A stretch of 64,000 nt of DNA from Alphaproteobacteria bacterium (GTDB taxonomy: Bacteria > Pseudomonadota > Alphaproteobacteria > Reyranellales > Reyranellaceae). The translations under genes were made by a program, and so were the position numbers. Location: the NCBI GenBank assembly GCA_016869975.1, contig VGCZ01000026.1:1-64000 (forward strand). Reading direction: 5' to 3'. The notes below the pieces were generated by a model. It saw only the letters and a list, made by a program, of their open reading frames with translations, did no database searches and was not told the DNA's origin. Below are positions 26,410 through 35,042 of the stretch, piece after piece (the first letter of the stretch is position 1; each line of letters opens with the position of its first letter).

Positions 26410-27539
26410 TGGTCCGCGATGAGCCGTGGGAGGTCGCCTTCGAGCGCGAGCTCGCCACGGCGCGCGCGGCCGGCGATATCGAAAGCGCGCAGCGCGCGGT
26501 GATGATGCAGTGGTGGCGTATCGTCGGCGCGCTCGACCGCGTCGACCGCCGCTGGGCCAACGTACGGCATCTGCCCGGCGCCGAGGAGACGCGCCAGGCC
26601 GAACGGGATGTCGTGCGCGCCGAGATGCGACAGATCCTCGAGCGGGTCGCCCAGTGGCCCGAGGCGGCGATCAGCCTGCTCGACCACCGTGACCTGAAGC
26701 AGTGGCGGCCCTTGCTGATCGGTCGGCTGGCGGCGCACCCCGACTATCGGCAGGCGATGATCGAGCGCGCTTTCAAGGTACGCAAGGTGCGGCGCGGCCG
26801 CTTCGAGATCGCCCAGGAGTTCATCGCCATCGCCTGCGCCGACCGAGACATCGGCCTGCTCGAGGCGACGGAGCTGCTCCTGCGCGACCTGCCCGACGGA
26901 GTCGGGCCGGTCATCGAGTCGCTGATCGCGGGCTATGCCGTGCTGGGCCGGACCGAGCGGATGATGGCGCTGATGCTGGAGGCCATCGCGGCGGGCAATG
27001 CCTGGCCCTTCTTCGAGCTGCTGCGCGCCGGCCACATCGAGTCGGTACCGCCGGCTATCGTCGAGGCGCTGGCCGATCGCAAGGTGGATATCGAGCCGGT
27101 CAAGATGATCGCCGATCTTCGCGAGGCGGGCTACGTGGCCGCGGCCGCCGCGTTGGCCGAGCGCCTAAGCGCGCCGATCGACCGGCTCCGTAGCGAGCTC
27201 GATCGCGCCGGGCGGCTGGTGCATTCGGATGTGCTGAAGGCGATCGAGATCGCCGACGCCGCGGTGCATCGCCTGCTCGACAGCGGCCGCCTGCCGCCGC
27301 GCTTCGACCATGAGCTGGCTGGTTTCCTGCGCCTGGTGCCGCTGAGCTCCGCCACGATTGGGCGCGTGCTCGACCTTGCCGGCCTGATCGTCGCACGCCC
27401 GCTACGCGAGGAGATCGCGGCCAACGTGGCGTGCGGCCTGGTGCTCGCCGGCGATCCGGCGCGGGCGCGGCGCCTGCTGGCCTCGATGATCAACGAGACG
27501 CAGCGGCGGCGCGTGCTGACGCTGTTGGGCGACATTTGA
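26409..27539 (+). CDS. Alpha-helical protein of unknown function
   Basis: I do not recognise this 376-residue protein. It appears entirely helical and soluble, with regularly spaced Leu/Ala/Arg-rich segments of about 30-35 residues (for example IAQEFIAIACADRDIGLLEAT, GYAVLGRTERMMALMLEAIA and VIVARPLREEIAANVA-like stretches). This suggests a TPR- or PPR-like solenoid, but I cannot define the repeat by eye. No signal peptide or membrane helix is seen. The start ATG overlaps the SDR stop (TGATG), which is the only clue to a shared role. The open frame upstream of 26409 lies inside the SDR gene and is not used. Confidence 0.7.
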   Translation: MVRDEPWEVAFERELATARAAGDIESAQRAVMMQWWRIVGALDRVDRRWANVRHLPGAEETRQAERDVVRAEMRQILERVAQWPEAAISLLDHRDLKQWRPLLIGRLAAHPDYRQAMIERAFKVRKVRRGRFEIAQEFIAIACADRDIGLLEATELLLRDLPDGVGPVIESLIAGYAVLGRTERMMALMLEAIAAGNAWPFFELLRAGHIESVPPAIVEALADRKVDIEPVKMIADLREAGYVAAAAALAERLSAPIDRLRSELDRAGRLVHSDVLKAIEIADAAVHRLLDSGRLPPRFDHELAGFLRLVPLSSATIGRVLDLAGLIVARPLREEIAANVACGLVLAGDPARARRLLASMINETQRRRVLTLLGDI

Positions 27540-27558
27540 AAGCGGCGTGTCCTATAAT
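27529..27558 (+). promoter_or_regulatory. Candidate promoter with perfect -10 TATAAT
   Basis: TATAAT at 27553-27558 is a perfect -10 box in otherwise GC-rich DNA, 31 bases before the aldehyde dehydrogenase start. A -35 box with the GACA half matched (GCGACA, 27529-27534) lies 18 bases upstream, inside the end of the previous gene. It likely drives the 27.6-31.4 kb run. Confidence 0.55.
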
Positions 27559-27588
27559 GCGCCGCGACGCCAAACACGGAGGGACGCC

Positions 27589-29079
27589 ATGCCCGACACC
27601 TTGACCAAGACCGATGGCGGATTGCGCGCGCGGCTGAAGGACGCGGATCTGTTCCGCGAGCAGGCCTATGTTGCCGGCAAATGGGTCGACGCCGATGACG
27701 GGCGCACGCATGCGGTGCGCAATCCTGCGACCGGCGCGCCCTTGGGCACTGTACCCCGCATGGGCTCGGCCGAGACGCGCCGCGCCATCGCCGCCGCCGA
27801 GACCGCGATGAAGAGCTGGGCGGCGATGACCGGCAAGGAGCGCGCGGTGATCCTGCGGCGCTGGAACGATTTGATGATGGCCAATGTCGAGGACCTCGGC
27901 GTGATCATGACCAGCGAGCAGGGCAAGCCGCTGGCCGAGGCCAAGGGCGAGGTCGCCTACGCCGCCTCGTTCATCGAGTGGTTCGCCGAGCAGGCCAAGC
28001 GCGTCGACGGCGACGTGCTGCAGAGCCCGGCGCGCGACCGGCGGCTGGTGGTACTCAAGCAGCCGGTGGGCGTCTGTGCGGCGATCACGCCGTGGAACTT
28101 CCCGGCGGCGATGATCACGCGCAAGGCCGGTCCGGCGCTCGCGGCGGGCTGCGGGATGGTGGTGAAGCCGGCCAAGCTCACGCCGTTCTCGGCGCTGGCC
28201 ATGGCGGTGCTGGCGGAGCGCGCCGGCGTGCCGGCGGGGCTGCTGTCGGTCGTCACCGGCGATGCCGGTGAGATCGGCAACGAGATGACGTCGAACCCCA
28301 CGGTGCGCAAGCTGACCTTCACCGGCTCGACCGAGATCGGCAAGAAACTGATGGCGGCCTGCGCCGGCACGGTGAAGAAGATTTCGCTTGAGCTGGGCGG
28401 CAACGCGCCGTTCATCGTCTTCGACGACGCCGATCTCGACGCCGCGGTCGAGGGCTCGATCCTCTCGAAGTACCGCAATACCGGCCAGACCTGTGTCTGC
28501 GCCAACCGCTTCTTCGTGCAGGCGGGCGTCTACGACGCCTTCGCCGAGAAGCTCGCCGTGGCGGTGCGCAAGCTCAAGGTCGGCGACGGGCTGGAGGCCG
28601 GCGTCAACCAGGGCCCGCTGATCGACGATGCCGCCGTCGCCAAGGTCGAGCAGCATGTCGCCGACGCGCTGGGCAAGGGCGCCAAGGTCGTGGTCGGCGG
28701 CCATCGCCACGGCAATGGCGGCACGTTCTTCGAGCCGACCCTGATGACCAACGTCTCGGAGTCGATGCTGATCATGCGCGAGGAAACCTTCGGCCCGGTG
28801 GCGCCACTGGTGAAGTTCCAGACCGAGGCCGACGCCGTGCGGCTGGCCAACGCCACGGAGTTCGGCCTGGCGGCGTATTTCTACAGCCGCGACATCGGCC
28901 GCGTCTGGCGCGTCGCCGAGGCGATCGAAAGCGGCATGGTCGGCATCAACACCGGCATCATCTCCAACGAGGTCGGCCCGTTCGGCGGCGTCAAGGAGTC
29001 CGGTCTGGGCCGCGAGGGCTCGAAGTACGGCATCGACGAGTATCTCGAGTCGAAGTACCTCTGCATCGGTGGGATGTGA
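27589..29079 (+). CDS. NAD(P)-dependent succinate-semialdehyde dehydrogenase-like
   Basis: The 496-residue aldehyde dehydrogenase is of the GabD class. It has an N-terminal YVAGKWVDADDG and TPWNFPAAMITRK in the cofactor site. The general base Glu is in SLELGGN (about residue 267) and the nucleophile in GQTCVCANR (Cys about 302). The C-terminal GLGREGSKYGIDEYLE(S)KYLCIGG is a strong GabD signature. It oxidises an omega-semialdehyde acid to the dicarboxylate with NAD(P)+. It is followed by a class III aminotransferase, the classical GABA/omega-amino-acid pair, although the order and the rhodanese and DUF3237 genes after them suggest a broader catabolic unit. GGAGGGA precedes ATG 27589. Confidence 0.92.
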   Translation: MPDTLTKTDGGLRARLKDADLFREQAYVAGKWVDADDGRTHAVRNPATGAPLGTVPRMGSAETRRAIAAAETAMKSWAAMTGKERAVILRRWNDLMMANVEDLGVIMTSEQGKPLAEAKGEVAYAASFIEWFAEQAKRVDGDVLQSPARDRRLVVLKQPVGVCAAITPWNFPAAMITRKAGPALAAGCGMVVKPAKLTPFSALAMAVLAERAGVPAGLLSVVTGDAGEIGNEMTSNPTVRKLTFTGSTEIGKKLMAACAGTVKKISLELGGNAPFIVFDDADLDAAVEGSILSKYRNTGQTCVCANRFFVQAGVYDAFAEKLAVAVRKLKVGDGLEAGVNQGPLIDDAAVAKVEQHVADALGKGAKVVVGGHRHGNGGTFFEPTLMTNVSESMLIMREETFGPVAPLVKFQTEADAVRLANATEFGLAAYFYSRDIGRVWRVAEAIESGMVGINTGIISNEVGPFGGVKESGLGREGSKYGIDEYLESKYLCIGGM

Positions 29080-29133
29080 TGATCAACTTCCACTACCTTC
29101 GCCCGGTGGCGGGGGAAGGCAAGAGGCCGAGTC

Positions 29134-30444
29134 ATGCCTGATACCAAGCCCGCTTGGCCGTTCACCCCCTGGCCGATGGCGGTGGAGATCGTCGGCGCCG
29201 AAGGCTGTCATCTGATCACGTCGGACGGTCGGCGCATCCTCGATGCTGGCGGCGGGGCGATGCTGGTCAATATCGGTCATGGTCGGCCCGAGCCGGGCGC
29301 GGCGATGGCCAAGGCGTCGTCGGCGCTGGCCTACGCGATCCCGCCCTTCGTGACGCCGGAGCGCGCGAAGCTGGTCGAGCGGCTGAAGCGCGACTGGCTG
29401 CCGAAGAACCTCACGCGAATCTTCCTCGCCAGCGGCGGGTCGGAAGCGGTCGAGGCGGCGGTGAAGTTGGCGCGGCAGTATCACGTGGCCAAGGGTAATA
29501 CCGCGCGCTGGAAGGTGATCGGCCGCAGCTTCTCGTATCATGGCGCGACGATCGCCACCTTGGAGATCGGCGGCCATACGGCGCGGCGCGCGGCGATCAA
29601 GGGCATGGCGCGCGAGACGCCCAAGGCGCCGGCGCATTACTGCCTGCGCTGTCCGTTGGGCAAGACCTATCCGACCTGCGACATCGCCTGCGTCGACGAG
29701 ATCGAGGCCATCGTCCAGCGCGAAGGCGCCGACACGATCGCCGGCATCATCGCCGAGCCGGTGGTCGGCAGCAGCGGCGGCGCGCTGGTGCCGCCCCAGG
29801 GCTACTGGAAGCGCCTGCGCGAAATCTGCAATCGCCACGACATCGTGCTGATCGCCGACGAGGTGATCTCGGGCTTCGGCCGCACCGGCCCGCGCTTCGC
29901 GCACGAGGCCGAGGGTATCGAGATCGACGTCATGGTCTCGGCCAAGGGCATGAGCGGCGGCTACGCGCCGATCGGCGGTCTGTTCGCCGCAGACCGTATC
30001 GCCGAGCCGCTGGCGCGCATCGGCGACGCGCCGATGTTCTACACCTACAGCGCCCATCCCGCCGCCTGCGCCGCCGCCGACGCGGTGCTCAAGATCATGA
30101 GCGACGAGGACATGCTGGCGAAGGCCAGGGCCGCTGGCGAGAAGCTGGAGCGGCGCCTGCAGCGGCTGAAGCAGCATCCCAACGTCGCGGAGGTGCGCGG
30201 TCGCGGCATGCTGTGGGGCGTCGAGGTGGTGAAGGATCGCGAGACGCTGGAGCCCTTCGCGGCGCCCGGCACCGTGACCAACAAGGCGATGAAGTACGCG
30301 CTCGACAACAACGTGTGGGTCTATCCCGGCGGTATCGGTGTGACCGACCTCTTGATGCTGGGCCCGCCGTTCATATCGGGCGACGACGAGATCGAGACGA
30401 TGTGCGCCGTGCTGGAGCGGGCCATCGACCAGGCCGTGGCGTAA
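29134..30444 (+). CDS. Class III aminotransferase (omega-amino acid type)
   Basis: This 436-residue PLP enzyme is a fold-type I, class III aminotransferase. It has ASGGSEAVEAAVKLARQY (phosphate site), SYHGAT, ADEVISGFGRTG with the PLP-stacking Asp, and the Schiff-base Lys in VSAKGMSGGYAPIGG (about residue 271). The LRCPLGKTYPTCDIACV insert with four cysteines near residues 170-187 is unusual and found in a subgroup of these enzymes. Candidate substrates are GABA, beta-alanine or polyamine derivatives. With the dehydrogenase 54 bases upstream it would turn an omega-amino acid into a dicarboxylate. Confidence 0.9.
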   Translation: MPDTKPAWPFTPWPMAVEIVGAEGCHLITSDGRRILDAGGGAMLVNIGHGRPEPGAAMAKASSALAYAIPPFVTPERAKLVERLKRDWLPKNLTRIFLASGGSEAVEAAVKLARQYHVAKGNTARWKVIGRSFSYHGATIATLEIGGHTARRAAIKGMARETPKAPAHYCLRCPLGKTYPTCDIACVDEIEAIVQREGADTIAGIIAEPVVGSSGGALVPPQGYWKRLREICNRHDIVLIADEVISGFGRTGPRFAHEAEGIEIDVMVSAKGMSGGYAPIGGLFAADRIAEPLARIGDAPMFYTYSAHPAACAAADAVLKIMSDEDMLAKARAAGEKLERRLQRLKQHPNVAEVRGRGMLWGVEVVKDRETLEPFAAPGTVTNKAMKYALDNNVWVYPGGIGVTDLLMLGPPFISGDDEIETMCAVLERAIDQAVA

Positions 30445-30454
30445 GGAGAGACGA

Positions 30455-30880
30455 ATGCCGCTGGAAATCAAACGCAGCGTGAAGCAGATGTTCGACGAAT
30501 CGATGAAGGAGGTCGAGACGCTGAACGTCGATCAGGCCAAGGCGCTGCACGGCCAGAAGGGCGTGACCTTCATCGACCTGCGCGATCCGCGCGAGATCTG
30601 GCGCGACGGCGGCGTGCCGGGCGCGATCAACGTCACGCGCGGCATGCTGGAGTTTTGGATCGATCCTGGCAGCCCATACCACAAACCGTTCTTTGCCAGC
30701 GGCGACAAGTTCGTCCTGTTCTGCGCCGGCGGCGTGCGCTCGGCCCTGGCCGCCAAGACGGCGCAGGATATGGGTCTCACTCCCGTGGCGCACATCGAGG
30801 GCGGCTTCGGCGCCTGGAAGAAGGCCGGCGCGCCGGTTGAGACGGTGGAGCCGAAGCTCGCCGGCGGATCGAAGAGCTAG
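30455..30880 (+). CDS. Rhodanese-like domain protein
   Basis: This 141-residue single rhodanese domain protein has FIDLRDPREIWRDGGVPGAINV, the active-site loop FCAGGVRSALAAK (Cys about residue 90) and the final IEGGFGAWKKAG. The six-residue active-site loop (CAGGVR) fits sulfurtransferases acting on sulfane sulfur. There is no signal peptide, so it is cytosolic. It is ten bases after the aminotransferase stop with GGAGAG before the ATG, so it is in the same operon; its link to amino acid breakdown is unclear. Confidence 0.9.
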   Translation: MPLEIKRSVKQMFDESMKEVETLNVDQAKALHGQKGVTFIDLRDPREIWRDGGVPGAINVTRGMLEFWIDPGSPYHKPFFASGDKFVLFCAGGVRSALAAKTAQDMGLTPVAHIEGGFGAWKKAGAPVETVEPKLAGGSKS

Positions 30881-30894
30881 GAAAGAAACCGACA

Positions 30895-31362
30895 ATGTCC
30901 GAACCGACACTCAATAGCGCCCGTCTCTTCACCATCAAGCTGGCGGTTGGCACCATGGAGGACATGGGTGTCACGCCCTATGGCCATCGCCGAATCGCCA
31001 CGGTCGCCGGTGGCACCTTCGAGGGCGACGAACTCAAGGGCACGGTGCTGCCGACGCCCGCTGGCGACTGGATCACCGTGCGTTCCGACGGCGTGTGGGA
31101 ACTCGACGTGCGGTTGACGCTCAAGACGCACGACGGCCACGCGATCTACATGAGCTACCGGGGCCTGCGGCACGGCCCGCAATGGGTGCTGGATCGCCTC
31201 GCCAAGGGCGAAAAGGTCGATCCCTCGGAGTACTATTTCCGTATCGCGCCGCGCTTCGAGACGGCGTCGGAGAAGTACTCGTTCCTCAACCGCATCATCG
31301 CGGTCGGCGTCGGTCGCCGCGAGGCGACCGGGCCGATCTACGAGGTCTTTCAGATTCTGTAG
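30895..31362 (+). CDS. DUF3237 family protein
   Basis: The 155-residue protein matches DUF3237, small beta-barrel proteins of unknown activity often found in aromatic or organic-acid catabolic clusters. Typical features are ARLFTIKLAVG, the VAGGTFEG motif, PAGDWITVRSDG with WELDVRLTLKTHDG, YMSYRG and the late YYFRIAPRFETAS plus YSFLNRIIAVGVG. It lies 14 bases after the rhodanese gene, with AGGAAAG near its ATG, and is the last gene before an inverted repeat at 31367. Confidence 0.88.
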   Translation: MSEPTLNSARLFTIKLAVGTMEDMGVTPYGHRRIATVAGGTFEGDELKGTVLPTPAGDWITVRSDGVWELDVRLTLKTHDGHAIYMSYRGLRHGPQWVLDRLAKGEKVDPSEYYFRIAPRFETASEKYSFLNRIIAVGVGRREATGPIYEVFQIL

Positions 31363-31366
31363 TTGC

Positions 31367-31432
31367 TGTCATTCCGAGCGTAGCGAGGAATCTCCCTATT
31401 CCGGGAGATCCCTCGACTCACTCGGGATGACA
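31367..31432. repeat. Dispersed inverted repeat, copy 2 (diverged)
   Basis: The left arm begins TGTCATTCCGAGCGTAGCGA (31367) and the right arm ends ACTCGGGATGACA (31432), an imperfect version of the repeat at 16056-16120. The internal hairpin TCTCCC...GGGAGA is well paired. It fills almost the entire gap between two convergent genes and may act as a bidirectional terminator. Confidence 0.75.
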
Positions 31433-31439
31433 AACGCAT

Positions 31440-31862
31440 CTAAATCGCCTCGGAGGCGTGCATCACGCCTTCCTTGCGCGGCTTGGCGACGACCGGCTCG
31501 TCCCAGAAATTCATCTCGATCATCACGCCGTCGGGATCGCGGATGAACACCTGCTGCAGCGGCCGCGCCGGAACCTGGCGCAGCTCGTGCGCGACCTTGT
31601 CCTTCTTCAGCAGGGCAAGCGTGTCCTTCAGCCCGTGGCAGCGGAAGGCGATATGGTCGATCGCGCCGCTGCCGTGGTCCTTGCGGCCGCTCTCGGAGAC
31701 GATGTGCACCACCGCCTGCTCACCGGCATAGAGCCAGGCGCCGGGGAATGGAAAGGGCGGGCGATCGCCGTCGCGCAGGCCGACGTACTTCTCGTAGAAT
31801 TTGACGGTCGCGCCGAGGTCTTTGCAGAAGATGTTGTAGTGCTCGAGCAGACTGGCGGCCAT
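31440..31862 (-). CDS. VOC family protein (glyoxalase/dioxygenase fold)
   Basis: This 140-residue vicinal-oxygen-chelate protein has HYNIFCKDLGATVKFYEKYVGL at the start, GAIDHIAFRCHGL in the middle and a C-terminal VFIRDPDGVMIEMNFWDEP. His in HYNIF, His in IDHIAF and Glu in IEMN are the usual metal ligands of the family. It could be a glyoxalase, a ring-cleavage or resistance enzyme; sequence alone does not say. It is transcribed away from the DUF3237 operon. Confidence 0.87.
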   Translation of the reverse strand: MAASLLEHYNIFCKDLGATVKFYEKYVGLRDGDRPPFPFPGAWLYAGEQAVVHIVSESGRKDHGSGAIDHIAFRCHGLKDTLALLKKDKVAHELRQVPARPLQQVFIRDPDGVMIEMNFWDEPVVAKPRKEGVMHASEAI

Positions 31863-31933
31863 GGGGTTCCTCCATTGGAGAGCAGCCGTGCGACCGGGAG
31901 CCTAGGCGCCCCGCCGGCCGCTTGTCAAAAGAC

Positions 31934-33505
31934 TCAGGCTGGCCTGGCGCGCGCCGCCTCGGCGATCCGCCGCACCGCGATATGGGCCGACTGGACCGAG
32001 CCTTCCTGCCAGCCGTTGATATGGCTCATATGCTCGCCCGCGAACTGCACTTGACCTTCGCCCGCGACCAGCACCGGGTAGTGGTCCCGCCGCGCCGCCT
32101 TGTCGTCGTCCCACTCCGCCCAGCCACCCATGGAGAAGGGCACGTTGGACCAGGCCACGGTCAGCCCCTTGCCGACCATCTTGGAGAAGCCGGGATGCAC
32201 CGCTTCCGCATCGGCCGCCGCCGCCGCGATACGCTGCGCCGGGGTCATCGCCGAATACTTGGAGCCCGCCTTATGGTCCCAGATATAGGCGCCGACGATC
32301 GCGCCGGTGCGGGCGTGGAAGGAGCTCGACGGGTACCAGATCTGCGTGATCTCCCGGCTGGTCCAGCTGATGCCACCGTAGATGTGATGGTCGAGCTCCC
32401 ACCAGCGGCGTTCGGCCTCGTAGGCGACCTTAACCGCGGGGATGTAGACGCCGCTGCCGGCCGCGATCGCGCGGCGCACCGGATCGCCGAAATCGGTGTC
32501 GATGCCTTTCAGCACGGTGAGCGGGATGGTGCAGATCACGTGATCCGCCTCGATGGTGCGGACCGTGCCGCTGCGCCGGTCGCGCACCGCGACCTGCACG
32601 CGGCCGCCGGTGCGCGCGATGCGCACGACCTCGCTGTCGTAGCTGATCATGCGGCCGACCGAGCGCACGAAGCCGTCGACGATGCGATCCATGCCGCCCA
32701 CCGGCTGCATCATCGTCGGCGCCTGTTCCCAGCCATCGGGGAAATGCATGCCGGTCTCGGTATTGTCGTCGGCCAGCAGGCGCGCGATGTCCTCGATCGG
32801 CAGCGGCTTGAGCAGGATCGCGGACTGACCGCCGGCGCCGGGCGCGCGCTCGAAACCGGCGCGCGATGAGCCGACATAGCGCATCGCCGCGTCGAGATCG
32901 CCGAAGCCGCGCAGCAAGCGACGCATCGCCGAGGCGCCTGGCGGCAGGCTGCGCGCGGCCAGCGCCGCGATGGCGCCGCGCATGTCGGCCTGAATCCGGC
33001 GGCGCGACTGCGGGCGGCCGCCGAAGGCCGCGTCGTTGTGGATCAGCCCGCCGCGGTTGTCGTTGACGAAGGGTTCCAGCGCCACGCCGAACTCGCGGCA
33101 ATAGCCGAGGATGCCCTGGTGGTGGTGCGGCAGTCGCGCGGCGCCGGCGTTGAAATAGGTGTCGCGATCGGCGCGCCATTCGACGCGCTGGCTGGAGCCG
33201 ACCTCGTCGAGGCGATCGCCGGCGCGCAGGGTCCATATCCGGCCGCCGGGGCGCGAGCGCGCCTCGAGGATGCGCACGTCATAGCCGGCCTTCGCCAGCT
33301 CGTGCGCCGCGACCATGCCGGCGATGCCGGCGCCCAGTATCACGACGCGTACGCCGCTACCGGAGCCTTGCGCCAACCGCACGTCGGAGCAGGCGGTTGC
33401 CGGCGCCAGCAGGCCCATGGCGCCCAGCGTATTGCGCACGGCGATGGCGCCACCGGCGCGACCGACCAGTCGCACGAGGCCGCGACGCGAGATGTCTGTT
33501 GTCAT
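31934..33505 (-). CDS. Flavin monoamine oxidase family protein
   Basis: The 523-residue protein is an FAD-dependent amine or L-amino-acid oxidase. It has a possible Tat-type N-terminus (SRRGLVRLVGRAGG, with a hydrophobic stretch and ATAC near 39 that could even be a lipobox). The dinucleotide-binding motif is VVILGAGIAGMVAAHELAKAG (about 52-72), then the ARSRPGGRIWT FAD loop. The C-terminal FAD contact is VQFAGEHMSHINGWQEGS. Substrates of relatives are L-amino acids, indole-pyruvate precursors or polyamines, giving imine and H2O2. A globin gene lies 25 bases upstream on the same strand, which could supply or scavenge O2. Confidence 0.88.
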   Translation of the reverse strand: MTTDISRRGLVRLVGRAGGAIAVRNTLGAMGLLAPATACSDVRLAQGSGSGVRVVILGAGIAGMVAAHELAKAGYDVRILEARSRPGGRIWTLRAGDRLDEVGSSQRVEWRADRDTYFNAGAARLPHHHQGILGYCREFGVALEPFVNDNRGGLIHNDAAFGGRPQSRRRIQADMRGAIAALAARSLPPGASAMRRLLRGFGDLDAAMRYVGSSRAGFERAPGAGGQSAILLKPLPIEDIARLLADDNTETGMHFPDGWEQAPTMMQPVGGMDRIVDGFVRSVGRMISYDSEVVRIARTGGRVQVAVRDRRSGTVRTIEADHVICTIPLTVLKGIDTDFGDPVRRAIAAGSGVYIPAVKVAYEAERRWWELDHHIYGGISWTSREITQIWYPSSSFHARTGAIVGAYIWDHKAGSKYSAMTPAQRIAAAAADAEAVHPGFSKMVGKGLTVAWSNVPFSMGGWAEWDDDKAARRDHYPVLVAGEGQVQFAGEHMSHINGWQEGSVQSAHIAVRRIAEAARARPA

Positions 33506-33529
33506 GGGGGGCCCCGATGGTCGGACAGG

Positions 33530-33937
33530 CTAGGCGGCGGCGGTGTCGATCATGGCGCCGGCCAGAACGCCGTAGGCTGCGATCCATGCCGCCCTTACGT
33601 CCGCGGTGAACGCTGCGCCGAGGCTTCGCTCCAGCGTCCAGAGCAGGGCGCTGGCGACGGTGTCGTAGTGCGCGGCCGCGACGCCGTAGCCGATATTGCG
33701 TTGGCCCAGCGCCCGCAGCGCGGGATCGAGGCTCTCTCGATTGTCGAGTCCGCCGACAGCGGTGCCGATCATCGCCATCAGCTTGATGCCCTGTTCCTTC
33801 ATGTCGCCCTTGAACAGCGGTCGCAGCGATGGATCGAGCTCGAACAGCCGGCCGTAGAAGAGCTCAGCCACCGGTTCGCGGATCGGCACCACCTGCGCGA
33901 AGCTCGTTCGCACCAGCCCGATTTGTTCCGGAGTCAT
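33530..33937 (-). CDS. Single-domain globin
   Basis: The 135-residue protein is a globin-family haem protein of the flavohaemoglobin/single-domain type. It has VRTSFAQVVP at helix A, FYGRLFELDPSLRPLF (B/C region with Tyr and the CD-corner Phe), a distal-region Gln in MKEQGIKLM (about 49) and the proximal His in GVAAAHYDTVASALLWTLE (His90). It lacks the reductase domain. It probably binds O2 or NO in the cytoplasm. GGGGG precedes ATG 33937, which gives the family-length N-terminus. It is upstream of the flavin amine oxidase in a two-gene operon. Confidence 0.88.
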   Translation of the reverse strand: MTPEQIGLVRTSFAQVVPIREPVAELFYGRLFELDPSLRPLFKGDMKEQGIKLMAMIGTAVGGLDNRESLDPALRALGQRNIGYGVAAAHYDTVASALLWTLERSLGAAFTADVRAAWIAAYGVLAGAMIDTAAA

Positions 33938-34013
33938 GTGATCCCCCGATACCCCCTGCAACTTCTTGCCCAAGCCTATAGAATGTGGCGGCCCACGAAG
34001 GAAGAGCAAGCGC

Positions 34014-35042
34014 ATGGCGTTGCCGTTGATTCCCACGACCCTGGTCGGCAGCTACCCGCAGCCGGACTGGCTGGTCGACAAGGCCGAGCTGCTCGCGCAT
34101 GGTCCGCCGCGCACGCGCATGGAGAGCGTCTGGCGTCAGCCACATGACCTACGCGGTCAGGCGCAGGACGACGCCGTGCTGCTGGCGATTCGTGACCAGG
34201 AGCGCGCCGGCCTCGACATCCTCACCGACGGCGAGGTGCGACGCGAGAGCTACTTCAACCATTTCGCCAATGCGCTCGAGGGCATCGACCTCGACAAGCC
34301 GGGCGTCGTGCTGGGCCGTACCGGCAAGCCGACCGAGGTGCCGCGCGTCGTCGGCCCGATCAGGCGGCGCGCGCCGGTCGAGGTCGAGGCCGCGCGCTTC
34401 CTGCGCGCCAATACCGAGCGCGCGACCAAGATCACGGTGCCCGGTCCGTTCACCATGACCATGCTGGCCAAGGACGAGCATTACGGCGACGACCGCAAGC
34501 TGGCGATGGCCTATGCCGACGCGGTCAACGCCGAGCTCAAGGACCTCAAGGCCGCCGGCATCGACGTGCTGCAGATCGACGAGCCGTATCTGTCGCCCAA
34601 CGCCGAGAAGGCGCGCGGCTTCGCGCTCGAGGCCATCGAGCGCGCGTTGCACGGCGTCGAAGGACCCACCGCGATCCATCTCTGCATGGGCTACGCCTAT
34701 GTCGTGAAGACCAAGGCCAAGGAGTATGCCTTCCTGCGGGAACTCAACAGCACCAGCGCGGCCCAGATCTCGATCGAGGCGGCCGAGCCGGATCTCGACC
34801 TCGCCGTGCTCAAGGACCTGCCAAGCAAGAGCGTGATGGTAGGCGTGCTGAACCTCGGCGATCCCGCCATCGAGACGCCGGAACTGATCGAGAAGCGGCT
34901 GGCAGCGGCGCTGCGGCACATCGCGCCGGAACACCTGATCGCCGCTCCCGATTGCGGCATGAAGTATCTGCCGCGAGCGACTGCCTACGGCAAGATGGCG
35001 GCGATGGTGGAGGGCGCGCGGCGCGTGCGCGCGAGACTATGA
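34014..35042 (+). CDS. MetE C-terminal-like methyltransferase (copy 1)
   Basis: This 342-residue protein matches the C-terminal, zinc-binding barrel of cobalamin-independent methionine synthase (MetE/UROD-like fold), without the N-terminal MetE domain. It has TTLVGSYPQPDWL, LTDGEVRRESYFNHF, LQIDEPYLSPN, the zinc ligands His-x-Cys in IHLCMGY and a late Cys in PDCGMKYLP. Stand-alone forms are thought to methylate homocysteine or transfer methyl or related groups from small donors rather than polyglutamylated folate. A second, distant paralogue lies convergently at 35210-36316. The next small membrane-protein gene overlaps its stop. Confidence 0.87.
   Translation: MALPLIPTTLVGSYPQPDWLVDKAELLAHGPPRTRMESVWRQPHDLRGQAQDDAVLLAIRDQERAGLDILTDGEVRRESYFNHFANALEGIDLDKPGVVLGRTGKPTEVPRVVGPIRRRAPVEVEAARFLRANTERATKITVPGPFTMTMLAKDEHYGDDRKLAMAYADAVNAELKDLKAAGIDVLQIDEPYLSPNAEKARGFALEAIERALHGVEGPTAIHLCMGYAYVVKTKAKEYAFLRELNSTSAAQISIEAAEPDLDLAVLKDLPSKSVMVGVLNLGDPAIETPELIEKRLAAALRHIAPEHLIAAPDCGMKYLPRATAYGKMAAMVEGARRVRARL

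Noticed and set aside
29091-29125. Terminator between aldehyde dehydrogenase and aminotransferase genes
   Set aside because: CCTTCGCCC/GGCGGGGGAAGG pairs imperfectly and lacks a T-run; the genes are probably cotranscribed.
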